Shown: in pieces, positions 29,078 to 38,226 of the stretch
Position numbering within the stretch: the stretch's first letter is position 1
Layout: each line of letters starts with the position of its first letter
Assembly (NCBI RefSeq): GCF_016900875.1
Contig: NZ_JAFEUM010000006.1
Coordinates: 62,001-126,000, forward strand
Origin: Vibrio ulleungensis
Lineage (GTDB): Bacteria > Pseudomonadota > Gammaproteobacteria > Enterobacterales > Vibrionaceae
Direction of reading: 5' to 3'
Length of the DNA: 64,000 bases
Translations under genes and position numbers: made by a program
The notes under the pieces: generated by a model
What the model saw: only the letters and a program-made list of their open reading frames with translations
The model's database searches: none
Told to the model about the DNA's origin: nothing

Positions 29078-30299
29078 TCGCCCGGGATGTACGCTACCTT
29101 GGGTTGTCTGGTCTACTGCCGAACAGCAGGTGATTGCTAGTGGTGAGCTAGAATCCATAGAAGAGTTTGAACAATTACGTGACGTCGCGGGAAATCGCGC
29201 CGTAATTGGTGTACTGGATGCATCGGATGTATCACTAAAGTCGGTTGAGATCCCTAAAGTCAGCGCCCGTCAATTGGCGGGGATGTTACCTTTTTTGCTC
29301 GAAGATGAACTGGCGCAAGATCCCGACCAAGTCAATGTCACCCTTTTACATCGCGACAACGACGCAGAAGGTGGCCCACGCGCTCAAGTGGCGATTGTCG
29401 ATAGGTCACTCATCGATTTCTGGTACCAAAGCCTAAAAGATGTGGGCATTGAGCTGAAAAAGTTGTTGCCAGACGTTATCGCACTTGGAGCGACAGAGCC
29501 CAAATCTCAGACGCCGATTTTACTTAGTGTTGGATCTCAATGGTTATTGCACCACTCAAAAACTTTGGGTGTGGTGTTTGATAACGCTCAGCTTCCTATT
29601 GCGTTAGGGAGCGAGCTCTTCGACAACTATCGTGAGCCCACTGATTCGGCGGGCGTTTTGGTGCACCTACAACAAGATCAAACCTTCCCTCACAGTGATA
29701 TACAGTGGCACGCCGCTGAGCCTGAGCTTGGCATTGTAGTGCTGGCCAAAGGCGCCATAGCCAGCTCAGTGAACCTATTGAGTGGTCTATATAAAAAGCC
29801 ATCGCTGTGGCGTAAGCACTTAAAAGTGTGGACAAGCGTGTTGGTGGCATGTGCGGTGTTGCTTGGCGTCTTTTTGGGGCAATCGTATTGGCACGTTAAC
29901 CAACTCCAACAACAAGCCGATGCGTACCAGCAAGCGCGCGAAGCCATTGTGCGAAAAGTTTTACCCGACAGACGAAATTTTCCCACTGTTAGCTATTTAA
30001 AACGATTGCTCGATGACGAAGTGACTTTACTCAGTGGCGGCAGCATTGAACAGGGATTACTTGAGTGGTTGAGCGCGGTTCCAGAAGGGTTGGACAATTA
30101 CCCAAATGTGGATATCACTGCGCTCAAGTTTGATCTTGGCAGAGAAGAGTTACGGCTGGATGTGCTCGGTCCCGATTTTCAAACGTTTGAGGCGTTGCGT
30201 GAAAACTTTGCCATATACAGTCAGGTGGAACTTGGCTCGCTAGATCGCAGTAGTGACGGTAAGGTCAGTGGCCAGTTTGTGTTGAAGGTGTCCCCATGA
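29046..30299 (+). CDS. gspL: Type II secretion protein GspL (EpsL)
   Basis: Bitopic inner-membrane protein that recruits the GspE ATPase. The cytoplasmic actin-like domain (about 1-240) starts SEYLTLRLSDRPG, the transmembrane segment is near 261-281 (VWTSVLVACAVLLGVFLGQS) and a periplasmic ferredoxin-like domain follows. The best start is TTG 29046, preceded by GGAGGGATCG; it gives MSEYLTLRL, matching the MSEFLTVRL start of V. cholerae EpsL. Another TTG at 29034 has no ribosome site. Length 417 residues. It overlaps gspK by 32 bp and gspM by 4 bp (ATGA). Confidence 0.94.
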   Translation: MSEYLTLRLSDRPGCTLPWVVWSTAEQQVIASGELESIEEFEQLRDVAGNRAVIGVLDASDVSLKSVEIPKVSARQLAGMLPFLLEDELAQDPDQVNVTLLHRDNDAEGGPRAQVAIVDRSLIDFWYQSLKDVGIELKKLLPDVIALGATEPKSQTPILLSVGSQWLLHHSKTLGVVFDNAQLPIALGSELFDNYREPTDSAGVLVHLQQDQTFPHSDIQWHAAEPELGIVVLAKGAIASSVNLLSGLYKKPSLWRKHLKVWTSVLVACAVLLGVFLGQSYWHVNQLQQQADAYQQAREAIVRKVLPDRRNFPTVSYLKRLLDDEVTLLSGGSIEQGLLEWLSAVPEGLDNYPNVDITALKFDLGREELRLDVLGPDFQTFEALRENFAIYSQVELGSLDRSSDGKVSGQFVLKVSP

Positions 30300-30799
30300 A
30301 TGAACGATTAACCTCGGTCATTGAACCGATCAACCAATGGTGGAAAGGCATTTCTCCTCGCGAGAAACTGTTAGTCATCGTTTTATCTGTATGTTTGGTT
30401 ATTGCATCAATTTATTGGGGCATTGTTGCACCTCTGCAAGCGCAAAAATCCTTGGCCGAGCAGCGCCTTATCAACGAAAAACAGCTCTACAGTTGGGTAG
30501 AAGACAAAGCCAATCAAATCACGTCGCTGCGCGCTGAGCGCGGACAAGTAAGGGTAAACAATCAAGCCTTAAACCAAGTGGTTTCAAGCAGTGTTAAACG
30601 CTACAACATAGAGCTGCAGCGCGTTCAGCCTCGAGACGAAGCGCTGCAAGTCGTCATTGGACCGCTTGCGTTTAATACTCTGGTGCAGTGGTTGGAGTTT
30701 TTGCAGAAGCAGTACGGGGTCAAAGTCGAGTTTATGGATATAAACCAAACCGATACTGAAGGTGTGGTGGAAGTGAAAAGACTGCAGTTAACCCGTTAA
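30296..30799 (+). CDS. gspM: Type II secretion protein GspM (EpsM)
   Basis: A 167-residue bitopic membrane protein that pairs with GspL. Transmembrane segment near 25-45 (LLVIVLSVCLVIASIYWGIV) preceded by WWKGISPREK, the standard GspM N-terminus. The periplasmic part is a ferredoxin-like fold (FNTLVQWLEFLQKQYGVKVE). Starts in the ATGA overlap with gspL. Confidence 0.96.
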   Translation: MNERLTSVIEPINQWWKGISPREKLLVIVLSVCLVIASIYWGIVAPLQAQKSLAEQRLINEKQLYSWVEDKANQITSLRAERGQVRVNNQALNQVVSSSVKRYNIELQRVQPRDEALQVVIGPLAFNTLVQWLEFLQKQYGVKVEFMDINQTDTEGVVEVKRLQLTR

Positions 30800-30820
30800 T
30801 TGCGTAATCGGAGTGATTTT

Positions 30821-31579
30821 TTGAAACGTATTATTTTGTTAGCCGTGCTGTTTATACTGACCTTTTCAGTAAGCATTGTTACGCATTTACCCGTAGCACT
30901 GGTACTCGACAAGCTGCCGTTACCAAAAGAGCTGACTTACCAAAGTGCCTCTGGAAGCATTTGGAACGCTCAGTTAGATGATGTCTATTGGCAAAATCTC
31001 AGCCTAGGAAGCATTTACTCGCAGATGCAATGGTCATCGTTGTTGAAAGGTCGCGTTGAAGTGCTTGTCCGTGCTGGGAGAGATAGCGAGCTTGGTTACT
31101 CGCTCAAAGGGTATGCGGGTGGTTCAATTAACGGCTGGTACGCACGAGAGGTTTTCGCGTCTCTTCCAGCTAAATCTGTCACCGATCAGCTGCAATTACC
31201 GATTCCGATCGATGGACAAGGAACCTTAGATCTCACGCTTCGTGACTATCAATATCAGGCTCCCTATTGTGCTTCCGCAACGGGCTCTTTAGCGTGGACG
31301 TCAGCGCAAGTGACCTCACCTTTTCTCACATTAGATCTTGAGCAAGCCATTGCCGACTTTAGCTGTGAAGACAACACCATTACGGCAAATGGCGATCAGT
31401 CCAGTGAACAAGTGAGCGCAGAATTTGAAGCAACGCTGACCGGGAATGGGCAGTATCAGACAGCCGCGAAGTTTAAGCCTGAAGCGCAATTTCCGGCAAA
31501 TGCTCGAGGGCAGTTGTCATGGTTAGGAAATCCTGACGCACAAGGCTACTATGCATTTGATTATGCGGGACGTTTGTAG
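30821..31579 (+). CDS. gspN: Type II secretion protein GspN (EpsN)
   Basis: Accessory T2SS membrane protein with one N-terminal segment (RIILLAVLFILTFSVSIVTH) and a beta-rich periplasmic part with ASGSIWNAQLDDVYWQNLSL, the GspN signature. The frame opens at TTG 30800 directly after gspM, but TTG 30821 with GGAG 7 bp before it fits a membrane-first start (MKRIILLAV) and is preferred; 252 residues. Last gene of the gsp operon. GspN is dispensable in many systems. Confidence 0.88.
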   Translation: MKRIILLAVLFILTFSVSIVTHLPVALVLDKLPLPKELTYQSASGSIWNAQLDDVYWQNLSLGSIYSQMQWSSLLKGRVEVLVRAGRDSELGYSLKGYAGGSINGWYAREVFASLPAKSVTDQLQLPIPIDGQGTLDLTLRDYQYQAPYCASATGSLAWTSAQVTSPFLTLDLEQAIADFSCEDNTITANGDQSSEQVSAEFEATLTGNGQYQTAAKFKPEAQFPANARGQLSWLGNPDAQGYYAFDYAGRL

Positions 31580-31754
31580 TGGAGTAAAAGTCTCGGCTAA
31601 CCCACAATCAACGGATGCAGGCCCAGACGAGTTTGGCTATAGTAGTAGCATCTTGCGAGATCACGTCGAAAAGTGATTGCGTTTCAAAATCAAAAACTTG
31701 TCAGGATGTTGACGTGTTTTGGCCCTTTTAGGGCTGTAGATAAGGAGATCGGTT

Positions 31755-32303
31755 GTGTCCAAACAGAAACCTAAGATCCACTCTGTAACTGAGGTGGCAA
31801 AATCGCGATTGTTTACCATCGAGTCACTGGATCTGTCGTTTTCTAATGGCGAGAAACGAGTCTACGAGCGCATGAAGCCAAGTGGTCGTCACGCCGTATT
31901 AGTGGTGCCGATCACCAGCGATGGTGACCTATTGCTTGTTCGAGAATACGCAGCAGGGACCGAGTGTTACGAGTTAGGCTTTCCTAAAGGACTGATTGAC
32001 CCGGGCGAGAGTGCGAGTGATGCTGCAAATAGAGAGCTAAAAGAAGAAATTGGATATGGCTGTAAGCAATTGACACCCCTAAAAGAAGTGGTGTTGGCTC
32101 CGTCTTATTTCTCAAGCAAAATGACGCTGTTTGTTGGGCAAGATTTATACCCAGAAAAGCTACAAGGCGATGAGCCTGAAGAGCTTGAAATTGTGCGCTG
32201 GCCTCTTTCACAAGCCGAGGAGCTGATCACCCATTGTGATTTTAGCGAGGCTCGCAGTATTACCGCGTTAATGCTTGCACTGAAAGTACTGGGCAAGCAG
32301 TAG
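31755..32303 (+). CDS. nudE: ADP compounds hydrolase NudE
   Basis: Nudix hydrolase that cleaves ADP-ribose, Ap3A and NADH. The Nudix box GX5EX7REUXEEXGU is complete in GLIDPGESASDAANRELKEE followed by IGYG (about residues 80-103). It starts with GTG 31755 after AAGGAGATCG. Length 182 residues, normal. It lies upstream of cysQ as in E. coli relatives, 175 bp after the gsp operon. Confidence 0.95.
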   Translation: MSKQKPKIHSVTEVAKSRLFTIESLDLSFSNGEKRVYERMKPSGRHAVLVVPITSDGDLLLVREYAAGTECYELGFPKGLIDPGESASDAANRELKEEIGYGCKQLTPLKEVVLAPSYFSSKMTLFVGQDLYPEKLQGDEPEELEIVRWPLSQAEELITHCDFSEARSITALMLALKVLGKQ

Positions 32304-32356
32304 CTAAGCCAATAACGTTTTAACCAAGATTTTTTAGTCGATAGCAAGGACAGGCC

Positions 32357-33178
32357 ATGACTCACACTGACTACTCGCAGCATATTCCCGCTGTTATTGA
32401 AATTGCTCGTGCAGCTGGGCAGATGATCCTTGATATCTACGAAAAGCAAGATTACCAAGAGTTCACTAAAGACGACGATACGCCGGTAACCAGTGCGGAT
32501 ATTGCCGCGCATAAGCTCATCATGAAACGGTTGTCTCAGCTCACCCCCGACATTCCGGTGCTCTCGGAAGAGGCGGCCGACATCAGCCTCGACAAGCGTT
32601 CGCAGTGGGGCTGTTATTGGCTAGTCGATCCACTGGATGGGACGCAAGAGTTCATCGCTCGTAGCGGCGACTTTGCTACTATCATCGCTTTGGTGGATAA
32701 CAATCGTCCGGTCATGGGGGTTGTGTATGGCCCCGTATCTGGAGTGACCTATTACGCTTACGAAGGAAAAGGCGCGTGGAAGATACCGGATATGGCCGAA
32801 AGTGTGCGTATATCGACGCACAGCCACCCGCAAGATGATTCGGCTATCGTAATGGCTATTAGTCGCCGTCAAAATATCAATCACACCACCGCGCGCATGT
32901 CGACGGCGTGGAACTACGAAATGATGCCTTTAGGTTCGGCGGCGCTTAAAGCCTGCTTAGTGGCCGAAGGTGCATCAGACTGTTATTTAAGATTGGGACC
33001 AACTGGAGAGTGGGATACGGCGGCAACGCAATGCATCGTCACTGAAGCGGGCGGAACCATTCTAAGCACAGCACTAGAGCCGCTTTCGTATAACTTGCGT
33101 GAGACGTTAGAGAATCCGAACTTTATTGTGATTGGGGATCGGGATTTACCTTGGGCAGAGATATTGCTGCAAAAATGA
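32357..33178 (+). CDS. cysQ: 3'(2'),5'-bisphosphate nucleotidase CysQ
   Basis: Magnesium-dependent phosphatase that removes PAP, the by-product of sulfate assimilation. Inositol-monophosphatase family motifs: LSEEAAD, the metal motif WLVDPLDGTQEFIARSGDFA near residues 93-112, and GEWDTAATQCIVTEAGG near 216-232. Length 273 residues (E. coli 246). It is convergent with envZ; a GC-rich repeat starts right at its stop codon. Confidence 0.95.
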   Translation: MTHTDYSQHIPAVIEIARAAGQMILDIYEKQDYQEFTKDDDTPVTSADIAAHKLIMKRLSQLTPDIPVLSEEAADISLDKRSQWGCYWLVDPLDGTQEFIARSGDFATIIALVDNNRPVMGVVYGPVSGVTYYAYEGKGAWKIPDMAESVRISTHSHPQDDSAIVMAISRRQNINHTTARMSTAWNYEMMPLGSAALKACLVAEGASDCYLRLGPTGEWDTAATQCIVTEAGGTILSTALEPLSYNLRETLENPNFIVIGDRDLPWAEILLQK

Positions 33179-33255
33179 GGTAAGAGCTAGGGTCGAGGAC
33201 GCTGTGCTTCGAGAGACGAGGGCGCTGCGCTTCGAGGAGCTAAGAGCTAAGCTCG
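33179..33255. repeat. GC-rich dispersed repeat, copy A
   Basis: The stretch contains GAGCTAGGGTCGAGGACGCT and GGGCGCTGCGCTTCGAGGAG, closely related to copies B (42128-42221) and C (43832-43898). It fills the cysQ-envZ gap and its right end (GAGCTAAGAGCTAAGCTC) supplies the last codons and the stop of envZ. No coding or RNA function is evident. Confidence 0.7.
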
Positions 33256-34646
33256 TTGTTGGTGTTCTCGGATTGGAAGATTAGGGTGGTTTTTAGACCG
33301 CCTTCACGTCGATTGACAACGTTTACTGCGCCGCCGTGCTGCTGCATGATGCGTTTAACAATGGCTAAGCCTAATCCAGTGCCTTCACTGCCACGGGCTG
33401 TGTCGCCTCGAGTGAAAGGTTGGAACAGTTTCTCGAGATCACTTTCTTTAATTCCAGGACCATTATCTTCTATACAAACCCATACTTGGCTGCGTGCTGC
33501 GTTCATGCCTGTGGAGAGTCGTACCCAGTGATTTCCATAGCGTAAGCTATTGACCAAAATATTGCTCACAGCTCGACGGACGGTGACGGGCTCGCCATGC
33601 GCACTTAAAATGTTCTGCTCGGGTGAGCACTCAATAGTCAGCCTTGCGGTATTAATATCTCGGCTTAGTGACTCTTCGTTGGGCTCATCAGACGCCAACA
33701 ACGCTTTTTCCCGTAGCTCAGCGATCAATACATTCAAATCGATGCTCTCAAAGCTGTCGGCGGTGACAGGTTTGAGGTACTGCATAAACTGGGCAATGAT
33801 CTCGTTACACTCTTCGGTATCCTCAATGATCCCCTCGGCCAAGAAGCTGTCTCGATCAGACATCATTTCAGTGGCTAAGCGAATTCGGGTCAAAGGGGTA
33901 CGAATATCGTGAGATATACCGGCCATCAGTAAGGTGCGGTCGTCTTCGAGCTCTTTAATGCCTTTCGCCATCGAATTAAACGCGCGGGTAACGGCGCGCA
34001 ACTCAGTCGCACCTCGCTCTGCAAGAGGGGGAGGGAAATCACCCTGACCAATGCGGATTGCGGAATCTTCAAGTGACTTAAGCGGCTTATTTTGTCGCCT
34101 CAGTAACACCCAGCTGCCAACCACAATAAACAGTGAGATAAACAAACTAGCGGCAAAAAACGGATAATAAACGTTGCCTTTAAGCTCGGTCAGTGGGATT
34201 CGGAGGAGGTGTTTAGGTAAAGCGTCTAGTTGTACCCAGAGAACGTAGCTTTCTGGCCCTAAAATGAGTCGAACTTCGGCGTTTGTCCCCAGTTCTTCGG
34301 TAAATTCTGCGCTCATGAAATCGATACTTCGCGCACGCTCATAGGGCTGAGCATCTTCTGTATCTTTTCGGACTACGCTCACTCCCATTTTAATCAACAT
34401 CGCTTGGCGCAACTCAGCGAGACGATGCTCTTCGAGTGTCACCTGATTTGGCGTGGTATCTAATTTGGGGTGTAGCGCCTCTTCGAGCACCAAACTGAGT
34501 TCGTAAGAGAGTATACGGTTGAACTGTTTGAGACTTGGCAATAGCGCGTAGTTAAACACTGCGTAGTACGACATCACTTGGGTGGCGACAACCAACCCAA
34601 TAAAGATGAAGAACGACTGAGCGAATGAACTGCGCGCATTGATCAT
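33240..34646 (-). CDS. envZ: Osmosensor histidine kinase EnvZ
   Basis: Inner-membrane histidine kinase that phosphorylates OmpR. Two transmembrane segments (about 8-30, [20 protein letters not shown], and 160-180, [20 protein letters not shown]) flank a periplasmic domain; then come HAMP, the H box [20 protein letters not shown] and the ATPase boxes ([29 protein letters not shown]). Length 468 residues, slightly longer than E. coli EnvZ (450). The last residues NNELSS and the stop lie in repeat copy A. Starts 9 bp after ompR. Confidence 0.95.
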   Translation of the reverse strand: MINARSSFAQSFFIFIGLVVATQVMSYYAVFNYALLPSLKQFNRILSYELSLVLEEALHPKLDTTPNQVTLEEHRLAELRQAMLIKMGVSVVRKDTEDAQPYERARSIDFMSAEFTEELGTNAEVRLILGPESYVLWVQLDALPKHLLRIPLTELKGNVYYPFFAASLFISLFIVVGSWVLLRRQNKPLKSLEDSAIRIGQGDFPPPLAERGATELRAVTRAFNSMAKGIKELEDDRTLLMAGISHDIRTPLTRIRLATEMMSDRDSFLAEGIIEDTEECNEIIAQFMQYLKPVTADSFESIDLNVLIAELREKALLASDEPNEESLSRDINTARLTIECSPEQNILSAHGEPVTVRRAVSNILVNSLRYGNHWVRLSTGMNAARSQVWVCIEDNGPGIKESDLEKLFQPFTRGDTARGSEGTGLGLAIVKRIMQQHGGAVNVVNRREGGLKTTLIFQSENTNNELSS

Positions 34647-34655
34647 AACAAGCTT

Positions 34656-35375
34656 CTACGCAGAGGTGCCATCAGGAACAAATACGTAGCCCAATCCCCA
34701 CACGGTTTGAATGTAGCGTGGTTTACTTGGGTCTTCTTCAAGCATGCGGCGAAGTCGAGAAATTTGCACGTCGATGGAACGCTCGGTTGCCGAGTATTCA
34801 CGGCCACGCGCTAGGTTCATTAGCTTGTCACGAGACATTGGATCGCGAGGATTGCTCACTAAAATCTTGAGGACAGCAAATTCACCGGAAGTGAGCGAAA
34901 TACTCTCTTCACCTTTAAACATTTCCCGTGTTGCAAGGTTTAGGCGGAACTCACCAAACGTTACTTCTCTTTCTTCACTCGCAGGCGCGCCAGGAGCCTC
35001 TACTGGGTTTCTGCGTAAGACGGCACGTACGCGTGCAAGCAGTTCCCGAGGGTTAAATGGCTTAGGAAGATAGTCGTCAGCACCCACTTCCAAACCGACG
35101 ATACGGTCAATTTCATCGCCTTTCGCGGTTAGCATAACGATAGGCAAAGGGTTGTTAGCACTGCGCAAGCGGCGGCAGATGGATAAACCGTCTTCACCAG
35201 GAAGCATTAGGTCTAAGACCATCAAATGGAAGGTTTCACGCTGCAGAAGACGATCCATCTGCTCAGCATTGGAGACACTACGTACTGAAAAACCTTGTTC
35301 GGTTAAGTAGCGCTCAAGCAGAGAACGTAAGCGTGAGTCGTCATCGACCACCAATATTTTATAGCTTTCTTGCAT
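34656..35375 (-). CDS. ompR: Response regulator OmpR
   Basis: DNA-binding regulator of porin and envelope genes, partner of EnvZ. The receiver domain starts MQESYKILVVDDDSRLRSLL, the phosphorylation Asp is in HLMVLDLMLPGEDG (Asp55), and the C-terminal winged helix has SRDKLMNLARGREYSATER and IDVQISRLRRMLE. The frame extends to a GTG at 35399, but ATG 35375 gives 239 residues, the E. coli length, with GGGAA 8 bp before it. Confidence 0.97.
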   Translation of the reverse strand: MQESYKILVVDDDSRLRSLLERYLTEQGFSVRSVSNAEQMDRLLQRETFHLMVLDLMLPGEDGLSICRRLRSANNPLPIVMLTAKGDEIDRIVGLEVGADDYLPKPFNPRELLARVRAVLRRNPVEAPGAPASEEREVTFGEFRLNLATREMFKGEESISLTSGEFAVLKILVSNPRDPMSRDKLMNLARGREYSATERSIDVQISRLRRMLEEDPSKPRYIQTVWGLGYVFVPDGTSA

Positions 35376-35633
35376 CTCAATGTTTCCCGTGCTGGCCACA
35401 CTTCCTGGGAGCAGGTGTACTGGCCAACATTTACAGTTATTATTTTAAGAGCAATCCATTTGCAGTTGGGGGTCTACCATGACAAGTCGAAAATGCAGGT
35501 TACGACAATTTGATGTCGTGCAAGTTCACCCCCAAAATGTAACAAAAATTGCCTGTGTGTTTTTCGTTCAATTGTTAGCAAATGTTACTACAAGCTCTGA
35601 CCCGCTACGCCATATCAGACCAGTATTGCACCA

Positions 35634-36119
35634 TTATGACAGTGCGTTTTGATAACTTATCTTATTAATAAACCACATTTTTTCACCTTCAGGTGTTCGA
35701 ACGGTGAATTCTTCATCAATTTGTTTCTTTAGCGCAGCTCTCGACATTGGAGAGTCGATCGAGATGTAACCTTTCGAGTCGCCATAGATTTCATCGGGGC
35801 CAACTATGCGAAATCGTAAGAATTCTCCCTCTTCGTTTTCTATCTCCACCCAAGCGCCAAAAAAAACTTTTCCATCCTGTTCTGGCGAGTGATCGACGAC
35901 GGTCAAATCGGGCATTCGTTTTCGCAAATAGCGTATTCTGCGATCGATTTGCCTTAGCAGTCGTTTGTTGTATTGATAGTCCGCGTTTTCAGAGCGGTCA
36001 CCTAAACTGGCGGCCCATTGAACCACTTTAGTGATTTCTGGGCGTCGTTCATGCCATAAAAAATCGTGCTCTTTTTGTAACTTTTCAAATCCCTCGCGGG
36101 TGATCAGGTTAGTCTTCAT
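35634..36119 (-). CDS. greB: Transcription elongation factor GreB
   Basis: Reactivates backtracked RNA polymerase by stimulating transcript cleavage. The N-terminal coiled coil has the acidic tip with SLGDRSENADYQYNKRLLRQ (the D-x-x-E pair of Gre factors), followed by the FKBP-like C-terminal domain (GPDEIYGDSKGYISIDSPMS). ATG 36119 gives MKTNLITREGFEKL and 161 residues, near E. coli GreB (158). It overlaps the upstream retropepsin-like gene by 11 bp, so it is translated in a coupled way. In E. coli greB is divergent from ompR; here both are on the same strand. Confidence 0.94.
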   Translation of the reverse strand: MKTNLITREGFEKLQKEHDFLWHERRPEITKVVQWAASLGDRSENADYQYNKRLLRQIDRRIRYLRKRMPDLTVVDHSPEQDGKVFFGAWVEIENEEGEFLRFRIVGPDEIYGDSKGYISIDSPMSRAALKKQIDEEFTVRTPEGEKMWFINKISYQNALS

Positions 36120-38013
36120 TCGTTGTCTTGATAAATTGTTTGTCACTGCTGACGATCACGCCGTGCTCAAGGAAGTTTTTGCCCAGGATCATGCTGTACT
36201 CAAAGCGCGAACGATCTTGCAGGTTAACTCTAATGGTTTCAGAAATATCCCCAAGCGAGACCTTCATTTCGACAACAGGACGCTCCTCTGGCTCTTCGCC
36301 TGCTTTGGCTCGAATGCGCATGACGTCCACAACCGCACGTTCAAAGGTTTGCTGTTGACCTTGTTGATTGTTGTAATCAAAGCGAACCATGTCTATTCCA
36401 GCCTCTTTGAAGCGTTCGATGTTGCTGGCGTTAATCGCGCTGACATCGGCACCGGTGTCGAGTTTTACTGGAAAGGTAAGATTCTCGATTGTGGCGTTTT
36501 CAATATAACCAGCGACGTAAATGGGCTCTGGAGAGAGTAGGTTACGGCTGCGTGCATTGACCAGTACACCATCACGCGATGCACTAGCGCCAAATGCGAG
36601 GTAGCTCTCTTCGCCTTCATCAGCTTTATCTAGTGCAAATTGAACCGGTCTTTCTTCACCATTTGCGCTGACAACCCCTTTCACTACCGGACGAGTACGG
36701 CTGCCCACTTTAATTTCTTTCACGATAGGTTTGGTCACTTGTTGTGGCGAACGAGTGCCGTTTGGCATCTTAAAGGTAATTTCATCCCCTTCTTTGCCTT
36801 TTTTGATTGAGTAGTCGTCGACAAATAGCACGGGAGTTATCACGGCTGTTGATGGGTACGCCATCACAGAATAACCATCCAGTTTTAAATGCTCTTCAGT
36901 GGAGACCACAATAGGTTCGTCGCGTTCCATCCATTGTTCAAAGGTTTTCGGTTCGCTCTTGAGTAGATTTTCTTTGCGGGTATGAACGACAAAGTGACGG
37001 CTCTGCGATTCCGTGCCTAAGCGCAACTGCGTGCTTAAAGACGAGCGATCACGCAAGTACACCAGAATGTGTGTATCGAACTCGCCTTTAGATACAGGCA
37101 CGTACACTAAAGGACGCTTCACTCCACTCACCGAAAGCATGCGAATAAGCGGTAAGGTCAAATTGGTGCTTTTGTCATTAATACCGATAGTATCGAAACT
37201 AACAGTACCGGCTTGCTCATCGACGTTGATATTGGTCGCATGCATATTGCTGTAGCGGTTGACGAATGAGTAGCTAACGGCCAATTCAGACTCGCCAATG
37301 TTAAGGGTTTCTTTTTTACCCATAACAATCGCCTTTGGCTGCTCTTGTAGGTAGTCATAACCCGCAGCAACCCAAGCGTGTTGCTTAAGGAACGTTTTAC
37401 CAATCAGTACGGGCGCAGAGAAGTGGCTTCGGTCGGTGAGGTTAACGTCAGTCGTCACTGTGGTGTCGGCAATACGCAGCGGAATGGAAATCACCGGTCG
37501 GTAAATTGGCGTGCTGCTAGTGCGGCTTCGGATCACACTGGTTCGCGCTAAAGGACGCTCTAGTTCCAGTTTTTCACCGGTTGTTGGATGGGTTAAATGA
37601 AATTTAACCACCCCTTGAATGTCGCGCTCTGGTGTATCGAAACTTTCAAGCCACCAGTTGCTGGCGGGGCCACCAAATTCGTCAACGATGGTTTGCATCA
37701 GCTCAACGTTTTTTAGGCCCTTGTATTTAGGGTTGGTACTGTAGACTTCAATATTGTCAGCGTGCATGGATGTGGTGTCAGCACCGGTGTCGATTTTGCC
37801 AATCAGTGGAAAGTCGCTCATCGCGTCAATACCACTGAGATAGACGCTTTCAAGACGCCCCAAGACAACTTTATCGTCGATATGATACGCAGGGTTTGCG
37901 GTCGAATAGCCACTCAAATCGCTTGAGTTAGCGGCAAGGACTGCGCTTGAAGTCACCCATTGAGCAGTCAGTAATGAAGCACACAGCAGCAAAGAGCGTG
38001 AATAAGTCGTCAT
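36109..38013 (-). CDS. Periplasmic multi-domain retropepsin-like protein (Zn_protease/PF05618 type)
   Basis: A 634-residue protein with a signal peptide (about 1-28, LLLCASLLTAQWVTSSAVLA). Two segments carry the retropepsin Asp-Thr-Gly-Ala motif: GKIDTGADTTSMHADNIEV (Asp75) and VKLDTGADVSAINASNIERF (Asp519). Each is followed by the family's second block: LTDRSHFSAPVLIGKTFLKQ (about 192-211) and LQDRSRFEYSMILGKNFLEH near the C-terminus. Two further segments in the middle (about 285-350 and 430-492) resemble the second block (YLRDRSSLSTQLRLG) but lack DTGA. Family members are usually single-domain (about 150-180 aa). They were long labelled ATP-dependent zinc proteases, though the motif suggests aspartic peptidases. 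Function here is inferred. Confidence 0.8.
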   Translation of the reverse strand: MTTYSRSLLLCASLLTAQWVTSSAVLAANSSDLSGYSTANPAYHIDDKVVLGRLESVYLSGIDAMSDFPLIGKIDTGADTTSMHADNIEVYSTNPKYKGLKNVELMQTIVDEFGGPASNWWLESFDTPERDIQGVVKFHLTHPTTGEKLELERPLARTSVIRSRTSSTPIYRPVISIPLRIADTTVTTDVNLTDRSHFSAPVLIGKTFLKQHAWVAAGYDYLQEQPKAIVMGKKETLNIGESELAVSYSFVNRYSNMHATNINVDEQAGTVSFDTIGINDKSTNLTLPLIRMLSVSGVKRPLVYVPVSKGEFDTHILVYLRDRSSLSTQLRLGTESQSRHFVVHTRKENLLKSEPKTFEQWMERDEPIVVSTEEHLKLDGYSVMAYPSTAVITPVLFVDDYSIKKGKEGDEITFKMPNGTRSPQQVTKPIVKEIKVGSRTRPVVKGVVSANGEERPVQFALDKADEGEESYLAFGASASRDGVLVNARSRNLLSPEPIYVAGYIENATIENLTFPVKLDTGADVSAINASNIERFKEAGIDMVRFDYNNQQGQQQTFERAVVDVMRIRAKAGEEPEERPVVEMKVSLGDISETIRVNLQDRSRFEYSMILGKNFLEHGVIVSSDKQFIKTTNED

Positions 38014-38226
38014 ATAACAATCCCTATTGAAAAGACTAACAGTAACAATGCATTGAGCAGCAAAGGTTAAATTTATGCTAATTCGTTGATTTAACCACTG
38101 CTTACACAGTCAGTCTAGCTAAAAAGCGAGCAAACGGTGCCATAAATCTAGGGATTCGCCCTAGAAAAAAGCGTTTTTGCCCCAATTGTTGAAGCTTAGG
38201 AACCCTACACGACAGCAGAGATTGCG

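Noticed and set aside
36031-36540. A 169-codon open frame opposite the retropepsin-like gene
   Set aside because: It lies antisense to two well-supported genes and its residues show no domain pattern; it follows codon bias of the opposite strand.
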